A stretch of DNA of 64,000 nt from an uncultured Clostridia bacterium (GTDB lineage Bacteria > Bacillota > Clostridia > TANB77 > CAG-508): positions 116,559 to 180,558 of the forward strand of contig CAOXTD010000002.1 in the NCBI GenBank assembly GCA_948560265.1, read 5' to 3'. Under the pieces are notes generated by a model. That model saw only the letters and a program-made list of their open reading frames with translations, was not told the DNA's origin and ran no database searches. Position numbers and translations under genes: made by a program. This document shows, in pieces, positions 8,688-16,907 of this stretch; position 1 is the stretch's first letter; each line of letters starts with the position of its first letter.

Positions 8688-10226
8688 ATGTTATCTATTA
8701 CAAAATCTATGACCTTGCATGGACTACAAGGCTTTTTAATTGACGTGCAAGTAGATGTTTCAGCAGGAATGCCAGCATGGGATGTTGTAGGACTCCCCGA
8801 TACCAGCGTAAGAGAAGCTAAGGAAAGAGTTAGGACAGCTATTAAAAATTCAGGATATGAATTATTTAGTAGAAAAATTGTAGTTAACTTAGCACCAGCA
8901 GATATCAAAAAAGAAGGCTCTACTTTTGATTTGCCAATTGCAGTTGGGATATTAATGAGTTTAGAAATTATCTATGGCAAAGGAAATCAAGACACTTTAT
9001 TAATAGGAGAACTATCTTTAAATGGAAACCTTAATCCAATTGAAGGCGCATTACCAATTTGTATTGAAGCTAAAAAGTTAGGAATTAAGAAAGTAATTTT
9101 ACCACAAGCGAATGCAAAAGAAGCGTCTATCATAGAAGGGATAGAAATATTAGGAGCCTATGACTTAACAGAAGTAGTAAATTATTTTAATGGAGATAGT
9201 AAAATACAAAGTTATCATACAGACTGGAAAGAATGTACAAAAAATAGGCAACAAGAGTCATTAGACTTTGCAGATGTCAAAGGACAAGAAAATGTTAAAA
9301 GAGCAGTAGAGGTTGCTGCTGCAGGAGGGCATAATTGTTTACTTATTCGGAAGCCCAGGTTCCCGGAAAAACAATGATAGCTAAAAGAATTCCATCCATA
9401 TTACCAGATTTGAGTTTTGAAGAAGCCTTAGAAATTACTAAAATTCATAGTATAGCAGGAATTTTAAAATCAGAAATTCCAATCATTACAACTAGACCAT
9501 TTCGTTCACCTCATCATACTATTTCAGCCACCTCGTTAATAGGAGGTGGAAGAATTCCAAAACCAGGAGAAATTAGTTTATCACATTATGGTGTTTTATT
9601 CTTAGACGAACTCCCAGAATTTAATCAACATACTTTAGAAGTCCTGCGAGGACCATTAGAAGATGGAACAGTCACAATTAGTAGAGTAAATGCTAGCTTT
9701 ACATATCCTTGTGAGTTTATGTTTGTTGCATCCATGAATCCATGTCCTTGTGGATATTATGGTTCACCAGATAAAGAATGTTCTTGCAACCCGCAAACAA
9801 TCAGTAAATATATGGGAAAGATAAGTCGGACCTTTATTAGATAGAATTGATATTCAAATAGAAGTAAGCCCCGTCAAATATGAAAAATTAGGCAAAGAAG
9901 AAAAGACAGAAACCTCACAAGAAATTAAGAAAAAGGTGAATCAAGCAAGAGAGATTCAGAGGAAGAGATATAAGGAAGAAGCAATTTTCTCTAATGCAGC
10001 TTTAACTCCAAAACTAATAGAGAAATATTGTAAATTAGATGAAGAAAGCAAGAAAATACTAGAAATAGCCTTTGAAAAATTAGGACTTAGTGCTAGAGCT
10101 TATGGACGTATTTTAAAAGTAGCAAGGACTATTGCAGATTTAGTTGGTTCAGAGCAAATACAAAAAAATCACATAGCAGAAGCTATACAATATAGAAGTT
10201 TAGATAAAAAATATAGGAGGAATTAG
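8688..10226 (+). CDS. comM: ComM/YifB Mg-chelatase-like AAA+ ATPase, interrupted by three +1 frameshifts at CGG
   Basis: With three single-base skips this is an intact 511-residue ComM, the usual family length. ComM is a hexameric helicase that promotes branch migration during integration of transformed DNA. The N-terminal Lon-like domain (about 1-180) is followed by the AAA+ core: Walker A GSPGSGK (221-227), the segment HHTISATSLIGGG, the Walker B-like FLDELPEF, the zinc-like CPCG/CSC cluster, and the C-terminal magnesium-chelatase domain. The start at 8688 has AAAGGAG. In-frame CGG codons at 9348, 9364 and 9827 each carry an extra C before a conserved Gly codon (residues 221, 226, 380). The two in Walker A are 16 bases apart. 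No other lesion is seen. It is adjacent to dprA, the usual competence partner. Confidence 0.85.
9348..9351 (+). other. Recoding site 1: CGGA in comM (first Gly of Walker A)
   Basis: The reading is ATT|CGG in the zero frame, and ATT, skip C, GGA gives the expected Gly221. Without a shift the frame ends at a TGA at 9375. Confidence 0.75.
9364..9367 (+). other. Recoding site 2: CGGA in comM (last Gly of Walker A)
   Basis: In the frame set by site 1 the reading is TCC|CGG; skipping C gives GGA, the Gly of GSGK (residue 226). Confidence 0.75.
9827..9830 (+). other. Recoding site 3: CGGA in comM (ISGPLLDR motif)
   Basis: AGT|CGG in the corrected frame becomes AGT, skip C, GGA, which restores the conserved SGPLLDRIDI segment. 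Without a shift there is a TAG five codons later. Confidence 0.75.
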
Positions 10227-10285
10227 TGTCAGATTGGGGACGTTCCTTTTTCTGACACTTTTGTCAGATTGGGGACGCACCTTAC
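10226..10285. repeat. REP-like repeat, two half-units, between comM and dprA
   Basis: The unit opens GTGTCAG and closes CTGACAC around TTGGGGACGTTCC, then a second half-unit (TTGTCAGATTGGGGACGCACC) follows. It belongs to the same family as 51866-51925, 55113-55228 and 56752-56811. It creates a spurious N-terminal extension in front of dprA. Confidence 0.8.
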
Positions 10286-10301
10286 AGCACAAAAAAAGAA
10301 A

Positions 10302-11147
10302 ATGGAAATTATAATACGAAGGGATGAGTACTATCCAAAACGACTATTACAAATACAGAATCCGCCAGAAAGGCTATATGTAGAAGGAGATAAAAAATTA
10401 TTAAATCAAGACGCTATTGCCATTGTAGGGACAAGAAACTATACAAAGTATGGGGAAAAATATGCCAGCAAGTTTGCAAGAGAATTATCCCAAAAAGGCA
10501 TTAGTATTGTCAGTGGGCTAGCTAGAGGTATTGATTCTATTGCTCATATCAATTCCATGGAACAAGAAGGGAAAACAATTGCAGTATTAGGAAGCGGATT
10601 CAATCATATTTATCCAGAAGAAAATAGATATTTATATCAAAAGATTATAGAAAATGGAGGCTGCATTGTGACAGAATATCCGCCAGAAACACTAGTAGAT
10701 AAAGCAAAATTTCCTAAAAGAAATAGAATTATTAGTGGGCTAGCCATGGGAGTTTTAGTAATAGAAGCAAGGTATAGAAGCGGGACTTCTATTACAGCTA
10801 AACATGCTATTAGTCAACACAAAGAGGTATTCTGCATACCACATCCACTAGATACTCCAACAGGATATATACCTAATTTGCTAATTCAACAAGGAGCTCA
10901 AATAGTTACTTCAGGAAGTGACATTTTGCAATACTATAACGAAGACGAAAAATATCAGGGACAAGAAGTGTCACAAGAATATCAAGAAGTATATAACTTA
11001 ATTGGGAAATTACCAATTTCAGCCAATAATATTGCTAGAATGCTAAATATAGAGATAGCAAGAGTAACAGAAGCTTTATTTATGTTAGAATTAGACGGAT
11101 TTATCAAGCAATTGCCAGGAAATGTATATATTAGAAACTATAAATAG
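10302..11147 (+). CDS. dprA: DNA-processing protein DprA
   Basis: 281 residues. DprA binds incoming single-stranded DNA and loads RecA during natural transformation. The extended Rossmann core is visible: AIVGTRNYTKYG, SGLARGIDSIAH, AVLGSGFNHIYP, FPKRNRIISG and SGTSITAKHAI. A winged-helix region closes the protein (from about residue 225). The start at 10302 is chosen because the frame upstream is the REP-like repeat and a TTG start there would be artificial; the ribosome site is weak in either case. It follows comM and precedes the YraN-type gene, a common order. Confidence 0.92.
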   Translation: MEIIIRRDEYYPKRLLQIQNPPERLYVEGDKKLLNQDAIAIVGTRNYTKYGEKYASKFARELSQKGISIVSGLARGIDSIAHINSMEQEGKTIAVLGSGFNHIYPEENRYLYQKIIENGGCIVTEYPPETLVDKAKFPKRNRIISGLAMGVLVIEARYRSGTSITAKHAISQHKEVFCIPHPLDTPTGYIPNLLIQQGAQIVTSGSDILQYYNEDEKYQGQEVSQEYQEVYNLIGKLPISANNIARMLNIEIARVTEALFMLELDGFIKQLPGNVYIRNYK

Positions 11148-11162
11148 AAAAGGAAAAATGAC

Positions 11163-11516
11163 ATGTATGAAAGACACGAATTAGGCAGAGAAGGAGAAGA
11201 AACTGCAACAAAATATTTAGAAAAACAAGGTTATCAAATCATCCAAAGGAACTTTTCATGTAAACAAGGAGAAATTGATATTATTGCAAAAGACAAGAAT
11301 GAATATGTATTTATTGAAGTGAAGACACGACAAAATACACATTATGGTATGCCATGTGAAGCAGTACATAGTCGAAAGCAAAAACATATCTGGTATGCAA
11401 CGAAATATTACCTGTATCTTCATAAGTTAGAAAGTCAATATATTCGATTTGATGTGGTAGAAGTGTATAAGAAAAAGGGTGAGTTTTATATTAATCACAT
11501 TAAGCAGATTAAGTAA
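11163..11516 (+). CDS. YraN/UPF0102 family endonuclease-like protein
   Basis: 117 residues, the usual family length. The restriction-endonuclease-like core shows GREGEETATKYLE near the N-terminus, then GEIDIIAKD and VFIEVKTR, which supply the Asp/Glu/Lys set of a PD-(D/E)xK fold. The cellular role is not established, but the family is often next to dprA or ribonuclease HII, as here (15 bases after dprA). The last ~30 residues are hydrophilic. Confidence 0.9.
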   Translation: MYERHELGREGEETATKYLEKQGYQIIQRNFSCKQGEIDIIAKDKNEYVFIEVKTRQNTHYGMPCEAVHSRKQKHIWYATKYYLYLHKLESQYIRFDVVEVYKKKGEFYINHIKQIK

Positions 11517-11559
11517 AAATAAAACAATTCGAAAAAATATGAGGGGAAAACAAAAAAGT

Positions 11560-11697
11560 ATGCTAAAATTAAATCTTAATATAGATATATTAGAAAAATC
11601 CATTAACCATTTCCAACAAAACCGTATACAATATATCAAACAAAAAATAAAGGAGGACAAATATGCTAGGAACAATAGGAAACACACCACTAATTAA
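11560..11697 (+). CDS. Possible small ORF overlapping the cysteine synthase start
   Basis: A 45-codon frame from ATG 11560 (GAGGGG about 14 bases upstream) runs into the next gene and overlaps it by 35 bases. The peptide is basic with an amphipathic middle. It could be a translated leader or chance. No family is recognised. Confidence 0.25.
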   Translation: MLKLNLNIDILEKSINHFQQNRIQYIKQKIKEDKYARNNRKHTTN

Positions 11698-12622
11698 AAT
11701 TAAATACCAATATAAACAAAAAACAAACTACATATATGCGAAATTAGAAAGCTATAACTTAACAGGAAGCATCAAAGACAGAACAGCTTATTACATTATT
11801 ACAAAGGCCAAGCAAAGAGGAACTCTAAAAGAAGGAATGCCCATTATAGAAGCAACAAGTGGCAACACTGGAATTTCGTTATCAGCCTTAGGAAAATATT
11901 ATCATCATCCAGTATATATTTTTATGCCCAATTGGGTAAGCAAGGAAAGAATACAATTAATGAAAAGTTATGGGGCACAAGTCACCACATTTTCACATGA
12001 GCAGGGAGGCTTCAAAAGGTGTATCCAAGAAGCACAGAAATTAGCAAAAAGAATCAATGGTTTTCTAGCCAACCAATTTGCTAATCAAGATAATTTATTA
12101 GCACAATATGAAACAACAGGACAAGAAATTGTTAATCAAGTGCCAGAAGATATTGGTGGATTTGTGTCAGGAGTAGGAACTGGTGGAACTCTCATGGGAA
12201 TAGGAAAAAAGATAAGAAGGAGTTATCCAGAAGCAAAGGTGGTTGCTATTGAGCCAGATAGTATGCCATTAATTTCTAAAAATAGAATCATAGGACCACA
12301 TAAAATAGAAGGAATAGGTGATGACTTTATTCCCGCCTTAATTGACAAAAACGAAATAGATAAAGTCATTTTAATTCATGATATGGACGCCATTAATATG
12401 TCAAGAAAGCTATCAACTGACTTAGGACTAGGAGTTGGAATTTCCTCAGGAGCTAACTTTTTAGGTTGTATTCTATTACAAAACGAAATAAAAACGCCAG
12501 TCGTTACAGTCTTTGCAGATGACAACAAAAAGTATTTAAGCACAGATTTAAGCAAACCAATAGACGAAAACGAGAAATATATTTCAAATCAAGTAAAATT
12601 AATAACATATGAAGTGTGCTAA
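11663..12622 (+). CDS. Cysteine synthase family PLP enzyme
   Basis: 319 residues of the CysK/CysM fold-type II PLP family, which makes cysteine from an activated serine and sulfide. The PLP-lysine motif is LTGSIKDRTA (about residues 33-42). The substrate loop EATSGNTGIS and the phosphate-cradle GTGGT are intact, and SSGAN near the C-terminus is the usual late motif. It has AAGGAGG 6 bases before the ATG. Which acyl acceptor is used (O-acetylserine or another) cannot be decided. It ends before a terminator-like hairpin that overlaps the next gene's ribosome site. Confidence 0.88.
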   Translation: MLGTIGNTPLIKIKYQYKQKTNYIYAKLESYNLTGSIKDRTAYYIITKAKQRGTLKEGMPIIEATSGNTGISLSALGKYYHHPVYIFMPNWVSKERIQLMKSYGAQVTTFSHEQGGFKRCIQEAQKLAKRINGFLANQFANQDNLLAQYETTGQEIVNQVPEDIGGFVSGVGTGGTLMGIGKKIRRSYPEAKVVAIEPDSMPLISKNRIIGPHKIEGIGDDFIPALIDKNEIDKVILIHDMDAINMSRKLSTDLGLGVGISSGANFLGCILLQNEIKTPVVTVFADDNKKYLSTDLSKPIDENEKYISNQVKLITYEVC

Positions 12623-12632
12623 TCACATAAAT

Positions 12633-12677
12633 AAGCTTCTCTCATAAGATATATAAAACTTATGAAAGGAGCTTTTT
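12633..12677 (+). terminator. Terminator-like hairpin that contains the lysozyme ribosome binding site
   Basis: Arms 12633-12648 and 12659-12674 pair with two mismatches and are followed by a T-run. The 3' arm contains AAAGGAG, the Shine-Dalgarno of the lysozyme gene whose ATG is at 12680. The same arrangement precedes 38623 and 39877. Confidence 0.6.
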
Positions 12678-12679
12678 TT

Positions 12680-13921
12680 ATGGTACAAAGAAAAATAAAA
12701 GAAATATTTATCATTTTAGTATGTTTTAGTTTTTTATTCTATGTATTACCAACTACATCTCAAGCATTTGGTCCGTCAGATGATGTCCTTTATGAAGGAA
12801 TAGATGTCAGTAACTATCAAGGTGAAATTGATTTCAAGAAAGTGAAAGAAGCTGGCATTCAAGTAGTATATATTAAAGCAAGCGAAGGCACCTATTACAT
12901 AGACCCATATTTAGAAAGAAACTATCAAAAAGCAAAAGAAAATGGCTTAAAAGTTGGGCTATACCATTATGTTGTAGCAAGAACAGAAGAAGAAGCAAAA
13001 AGAGAAGCAAGATTTTTTGTAGCACGAGCCTCAGGAAAAGACTTAGATTGCAAGTTAGCCATGGATTTTGAAACATTTGGAAGTCTAAATAAAACAGAAA
13101 TTAATAAAATAGGAATTACATTTTTAAGAGAAGTAGAGAGACTAAGCGGAAAACAAGCAATTTTATATAGTAATGCATACACAGCAAGTAATATATGGTC
13201 AGGTGAAAACACGAAATATCCTTTATGGGTAGCAGAATATGGAGCAGAGCGACCAAGCAATAGTGGTACTTGGAAGAGTTGGGCAGGGTGGCAATATGCT
13301 GATAATGGAAGAATAAATGGAATTAGGGGATATGTGGATAGAGATAAATTCACAAAAGAAGTATTCTTAGGCGACAACTCTACCATTCCACCAGTAGATC
13401 CGCCAGATGATGGAGGAGGAAATGAGCCAACGCCAGAAAAAACAAAAAAGATTACCATTAAGTGGGGAGATACTTTATCAGAACTTGCTGTAAAATACAA
13501 TACTACAGTATCAGAATTAGTCAAGCTAAATAATATTGCAAATCCAAATCTCATTTATGCAGGTAATACCTTAATTGTACCAGTGAAAAATACAGGTGGA
13601 AGTTCTGGAGGAATAGAAATATATACCATACAAAAAGGGGATACTTTATCCCATATTGCACAAAGATATAATACAACAGTCCAACAAATAGCATCAGACA
13701 ACAATATTCAAAACATTCACTTAATTCATTCTGGACAAAAACTACAAATACGAACTAGCTGTTACGGTGATTGTGGACATAGACTTTATACTGTTAGAAA
13801 AGGAGACACATTATGGAGCATCGCAAGAAGATTTAACACAAGTATTGCCAATATTGTAAGAATTAATCATATCCAAAATCCAAACCGAATTCACCCAGGG
13901 CAAATGTTTAGAATAAGGTAG
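12680..13921 (+). CDS. Secreted GH25 lysozyme with three LysM repeats
   Basis: 413 residues. A signal peptide (basic start, then a hydrophobic run to about residue 30) is followed by a GH25 muramidase domain (about 38-235): GIDVSNYQG, YIKASEG, VGLYHYV and the catalytic-type MDFET. A Pro/Gly-rich linker leads to three LysM modules (about 258-305, 318-363, 370-413), each with the GDTL core, which bind peptidoglycan. It probably remodels or degrades cell wall. The start at 12680 is chosen because its AAAGGAG spacing is good; this site lies in a terminator-like hairpin, so expression may depend on RNA structure. Confidence 0.92.
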   Translation: MVQRKIKEIFIILVCFSFLFYVLPTTSQAFGPSDDVLYEGIDVSNYQGEIDFKKVKEAGIQVVYIKASEGTYYIDPYLERNYQKAKENGLKVGLYHYVVARTEEEAKREARFFVARASGKDLDCKLAMDFETFGSLNKTEINKIGITFLREVERLSGKQAILYSNAYTASNIWSGENTKYPLWVAEYGAERPSNSGTWKSWAGWQYADNGRINGIRGYVDRDKFTKEVFLGDNSTIPPVDPPDDGGGNEPTPEKTKKITIKWGDTLSELAVKYNTTVSELVKLNNIANPNLIYAGNTLIVPVKNTGGSSGGIEIYTIQKGDTLSHIAQRYNTTVQQIASDNNIQNIHLIHSGQKLQIRTSCYGDCGHRLYTVRKGDTLWSIARRFNTSIANIVRINHIQNPNRIHPGQMFRIR

Positions 13922-13982
13922 CACAAAATTATGTAACCTTTCATAAAATACAATATGATGAATTTAAAACTAGGAGGTACTT

Positions 13983-14726
13983 ATGAAAGAAGTATTAAAA
14001 CTAAAGAAAGTAAGCAAAAGGTACCAAGCGAAAAATGGAGAAGTAGAAGCTTTATCTAATATCAGTTTTTCCGTTAAAGAAGGAGAATTTGTCAGCATTA
14101 TTGGCCCAAGTGGATGTGGAAAATCAACACTCCTTTCCATTATTGCAGGATTAGAACCGAAAACAGAAGGGGATATCCAAATAGATGGAAACACAGGGTA
14201 TATGCTTCAAAAAGATAGTTTATTAGAATGGAGAAGCATTTATGACAATGTTTTATTTGGCTTAGAAATAGGTCATAAGAAAACAAAAGAAAATGAAGCA
14301 TATGTATTAGAACTACTCAAAAAATATGGACTCTATGAATTCAAGGACAAATATCCAACCCAACTTTCAGGAGGAATGAGGCAAAGAGCAGCACTCATTA
14401 GAACACTTGCTATCAAGCCGAATATACTATTGTTAGACGAAGCCTTTTCCGCATTAGATTATCAAACTAGAATTATGGTTACCAATGATATCTTTCAAAT
14501 ATTGAAAAATGAAAATATAACAGCTGTCATAGTAACACACGACATATCAGAAGCAATCAGTATGTCAGACAGAGTAGTAGTGCTATCGAAAAGACCAGCA
14601 ACAGTTAAAAGCATACACAATATTGAATTTGAAATGGATAACAGAAACCCTATCAACTGTAGAGAAAGCCCTAAATTTAGCAAATACTTTGACACAATAT
14701 GGAAGGAGCTAGATGTACATGCGTGA
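13983..14726 (+). CDS. ABC transporter ATP-binding protein (nitrate/sulfonate/taurine/thiamine-precursor type)
   Basis: 247 residues. Walker A GPSGCGKST (about 39-47), Q-loop in GYMLQKDSL, signature LSGGMRQR, Walker B ILLLDEAF and the switch HD in VTHDIS are all present. It belongs to the SsuB/TauB/ThiZ group that energises import of small organic molecules. The AGGAGG site is 6 bases before the ATG. It overlaps the start of the permease gene, so ATPase, permease and binding protein form one operon. The substrate is not evident, and no riboswitch is seen in the 60-base leader. Confidence 0.92.
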   Translation: MKEVLKLKKVSKRYQAKNGEVEALSNISFSVKEGEFVSIIGPSGCGKSTLLSIIAGLEPKTEGDIQIDGNTGYMLQKDSLLEWRSIYDNVLFGLEIGHKKTKENEAYVLELLKKYGLYEFKDKYPTQLSGGMRQRAALIRTLAIKPNILLLDEAFSALDYQTRIMVTNDIFQILKNENITAVIVTHDISEAISMSDRVVVLSKRPATVKSIHNIEFEMDNRNPINCRESPKFSKYFDTIWKELDVHA

Positions 14727-15531
14727 AAAAAACATATCAGAAGATAGAAAAAAATACTTAAGAAAAGTAAAAAAAGGAAAAATAGCAGTAATTGTTACCC
14801 AATTACTCATTCTACTCCTATTTATAATAGGGTGGGAAATCCTTGCAAATCAAGGAATAATCGACAGTTTCATCACAAGCCAACCTTCTAGAATTTTAAA
14901 CACATTTTTAAATTTATCATCCAATGGCTTATTAGAACATTTAGGAGTAACTTTAACCGAAACCTTAATTGGCTTTATTTCTGGTGTTCTCTTAGGAATT
15001 GCTATTGCCATTTGCTTATGGTGGTCCCCTTTTCTATCAAAGGTGTCAGAACCATATTTAGTAGTATTAAATAGCTTACCAAAAGTAGCACTTGGTCCAG
15101 TTATTATTATCTGGGTAGGAGCAGGAATGGGAGCTATTATTACAATGGGGCTCGCAATTTCTTTAATCGTAACCGTGTTGGAAATTTTAAATGGCTTTTT
15201 AAATACAGACAAAGAATTAATCAAAATGGCACAAACTTTTGGAGCAAGCAAGCTTCAAATTTTAACCAAAATTGTTATTCCTGCTAATATTACCACCTTT
15301 TTTAACTCATTAAAAGTTAACATTGGTTTATCATTAGTAGGAGTAATTACAGGAGAATTCCTAGTATCTAAAGCAGGTTTAGGATACCTAATTGTCTATG
15401 GTGGTCAGGTATTCCAACTAGACCTAGTTATGACAGGTGTGATTATTCTAGCCATTATGGCTGCTGTTATTTATGAAGCAATTATACTTCTAGAAAAATT
15501 TGTGATGAAGAAAATGTCAAAGAGAGGATGA
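14719..15531 (+). CDS. ABC transporter permease (SsuC/TauC/ThiX type)
   Basis: 270 residues with about six hydrophobic segments. The binding-protein-dependent permease loop is visible around residues 165-185 (MAQTFGASKLQIL, the EAA-type motif that docks on the ATPase). Two starts are possible, 14713 and 14719; the latter has AAGGAG at a better distance (10 bases). The stop overlaps the start of the binding-protein gene (ATGA). It works with the two neighbouring genes as an importer. Confidence 0.9.
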   Translation: MREKNISEDRKKYLRKVKKGKIAVIVTQLLILLLFIIGWEILANQGIIDSFITSQPSRILNTFLNLSSNGLLEHLGVTLTETLIGFISGVLLGIAIAICLWWSPFLSKVSEPYLVVLNSLPKVALGPVIIIWVGAGMGAIITMGLAISLIVTVLEILNGFLNTDKELIKMAQTFGASKLQILTKIVIPANITTFFNSLKVNIGLSLVGVITGEFLVSKAGLGYLIVYGGQVFQLDLVMTGVIILAIMAAVIYEAIILLEKFVMKKMSKRG

Positions 15532-16553
15532 AAAACTTGAAAAAATATTTAATTACTATTTTAGTTATTGCAGTAGTAGCAGTTGTAATGACAACTTGTA
15601 TACTATTGAATAAAAAGGAAGAAACAGTAGATTTAAAAACAATTCGTGTAAATGAAGTAACACGTTCTGTATTCTATGCTCCACAATATGTAGCTATTAA
15701 TAATGGTTACTTTGAAGAAGAGGGGCTAAAAATAGAATTAACAACTGGTCAAGGTGCTGACAAGGTAATGACAGCAGTATTAGCAGGTCAAAGTGATATA
15801 GGATTTGCTGGACCAGAAGCTTCTATTTATGTATATAACGAAGGAAAAGAAGATTATACACAAGTATTTGCACAAATGACACAAAAAGATGGCTCCTTCT
15901 TAGTAAGTAAAGAGAAAACAGACAAATTTAGTTGGCAAGACTTAAAAGGAAAAACCGTTATTCCAGGAAGAAAAGGCGGAGTTCCTTATATGACTTTTGA
16001 ATATGTACTTAAGAAAAATGGGTTAAATCCACAAAAAGATTTAGTATTAGACGACAGTATTAAATTCGACTTAATGGCAGGAGCATTTGCAGGTGGAGAC
16101 GCAGAATATGTAACTCTATTTGAACCAACAGCATCCATGACAGAAGCAGCAGGAAAAGGTTATGTAGTAGCATCAGTAGGAGAGGCATCAGGAGAAATTC
16201 CATATACAGCCTATTTCGCAAAGAAAAGCTATATGGAACAAAATCCAGAAGTCATCCAAGGATTTACAAATGCCATTTATAAAGGAGAAAAATGGGTAAA
16301 AGAACATACGGCAGCAGAAATTGTAGAAGTGATTAAAGACTTTTTCCCAGATACAGATGTAAAAATGCTTGAAGCAGCTGTTCAAAGCTATATGGACATT
16401 GACGCTTGGAAAAGCGATCCTATTTTAAAGAAAGAATCTTTTGATTTACTACAAACAGTTATGAAAGAAGCAGGAGAATTAGAAAAAGAAGGAGACTATG
16501 ACAAAATAGTTAATAATAGTTATGCAGAAAAGGCAATTAAAGAAGTAAAATAG
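15528..16553 (+). CDS. ABC transporter substrate-binding protein (NMT1/SsuA-like)
   Basis: 341 residues. An N-terminal hydrophobic segment (about 6-27, ending near a Cys at 25) exports or anchors it; the Cys context (MTTC) is not a clean lipobox. The mature part is an NMT1/THI5-like periplasmic-binding fold, with YAPQYVAINNGYFEEEG, TAVLAGQSDIGFAG and KGKTVIPGRKGGVPY. Homologues bind sulfonates, nitrate, taurine or thiamine precursors. The ATGA overlap ties it to the permease. A GC-rich hairpin follows. Confidence 0.9.
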   Translation: MKNLKKYLITILVIAVVAVVMTTCILLNKKEETVDLKTIRVNEVTRSVFYAPQYVAINNGYFEEEGLKIELTTGQGADKVMTAVLAGQSDIGFAGPEASIYVYNEGKEDYTQVFAQMTQKDGSFLVSKEKTDKFSWQDLKGKTVIPGRKGGVPYMTFEYVLKKNGLNPQKDLVLDDSIKFDLMAGAFAGGDAEYVTLFEPTASMTEAAGKGYVVASVGEASGEIPYTAYFAKKSYMEQNPEVIQGFTNAIYKGEKWVKEHTAAEIVEVIKDFFPDTDVKMLEAAVQSYMDIDAWKSDPILKKESFDLLQTVMKEAGELEKEGDYDKIVNNSYAEKAIKEVK

Positions 16554-16563
16554 GAAATTATAG

Positions 16564-16610
16564 TTCGTCGACCTATGATAGTGCAAAAACACTGGGAGGT
16601 CGACGAATTT
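16564..16610 (+). terminator. Hairpin after the ABC operon
   Basis: An 11-bp perfect stem (TTCGTCGACCT / AGGTCGACGAA) with a small inner stem AGTG/CACT is followed by TTTTC. It is unusually GC-rich for this DNA and is probably the operon terminator. Confidence 0.6.
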
Positions 16611-16907
16611 TCAAATGTGCCTGTGGAGAGCATTTTAGGAAGAAGTTAGAATTTTTATATATTAGAGTTTAAATTCACATTATGAAAAAATACTAGAGGA
16701 CGTAAAAGAATTTCAATTTAAATATATTAGAACCAAAACTTAGAAAATACAGAATCTTTAGTGCTAAAAGAATAATATATTTAATAAAAAAACACTGGAA
16801 AATTTCTAACAAATTTCTTGCAATTTCGACTAAAGAAAATTATAATAAAGATATCAAAAAGAGAGAAAGTCCCAAAACAAAAATAAAAAAATAAGGGGAA
16901 ATAAAAT
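16611..16907. other. Gene-free stretch before nrdD
   Basis: It is AT-rich with no convincing ORF, RNA fold or strong promoter. I looked for an NrdR box pair and did not find one. The last 20 bases hold the AAGGGG ribosome site of nrdD. Confidence 0.4.

Noticed and set aside
9335..9377. prfB-type programmed frameshift (Shine-Dalgarno-like element plus CTT TGA)
   Set aside because: No common stimulator or slippery codon is found at the seven sites; the only shared feature is CGG itself.
9348..9829. comM as an ordinary pseudogene or a product of random sequencing errors
   Set aside because: All three lesions are the same change (C before a Gly codon) at conserved positions, and the same change recurs in four other genes. 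Random indels would vary in base, codon phase and motif. A systematic read artefact is still possible and is listed as a refuting test.
12967..13554. A 195-codon minus-strand ORF inside the lysozyme gene
   Set aside because: It is a shadow of the GH25-LysM gene, with no ribosome site and no family similarity.
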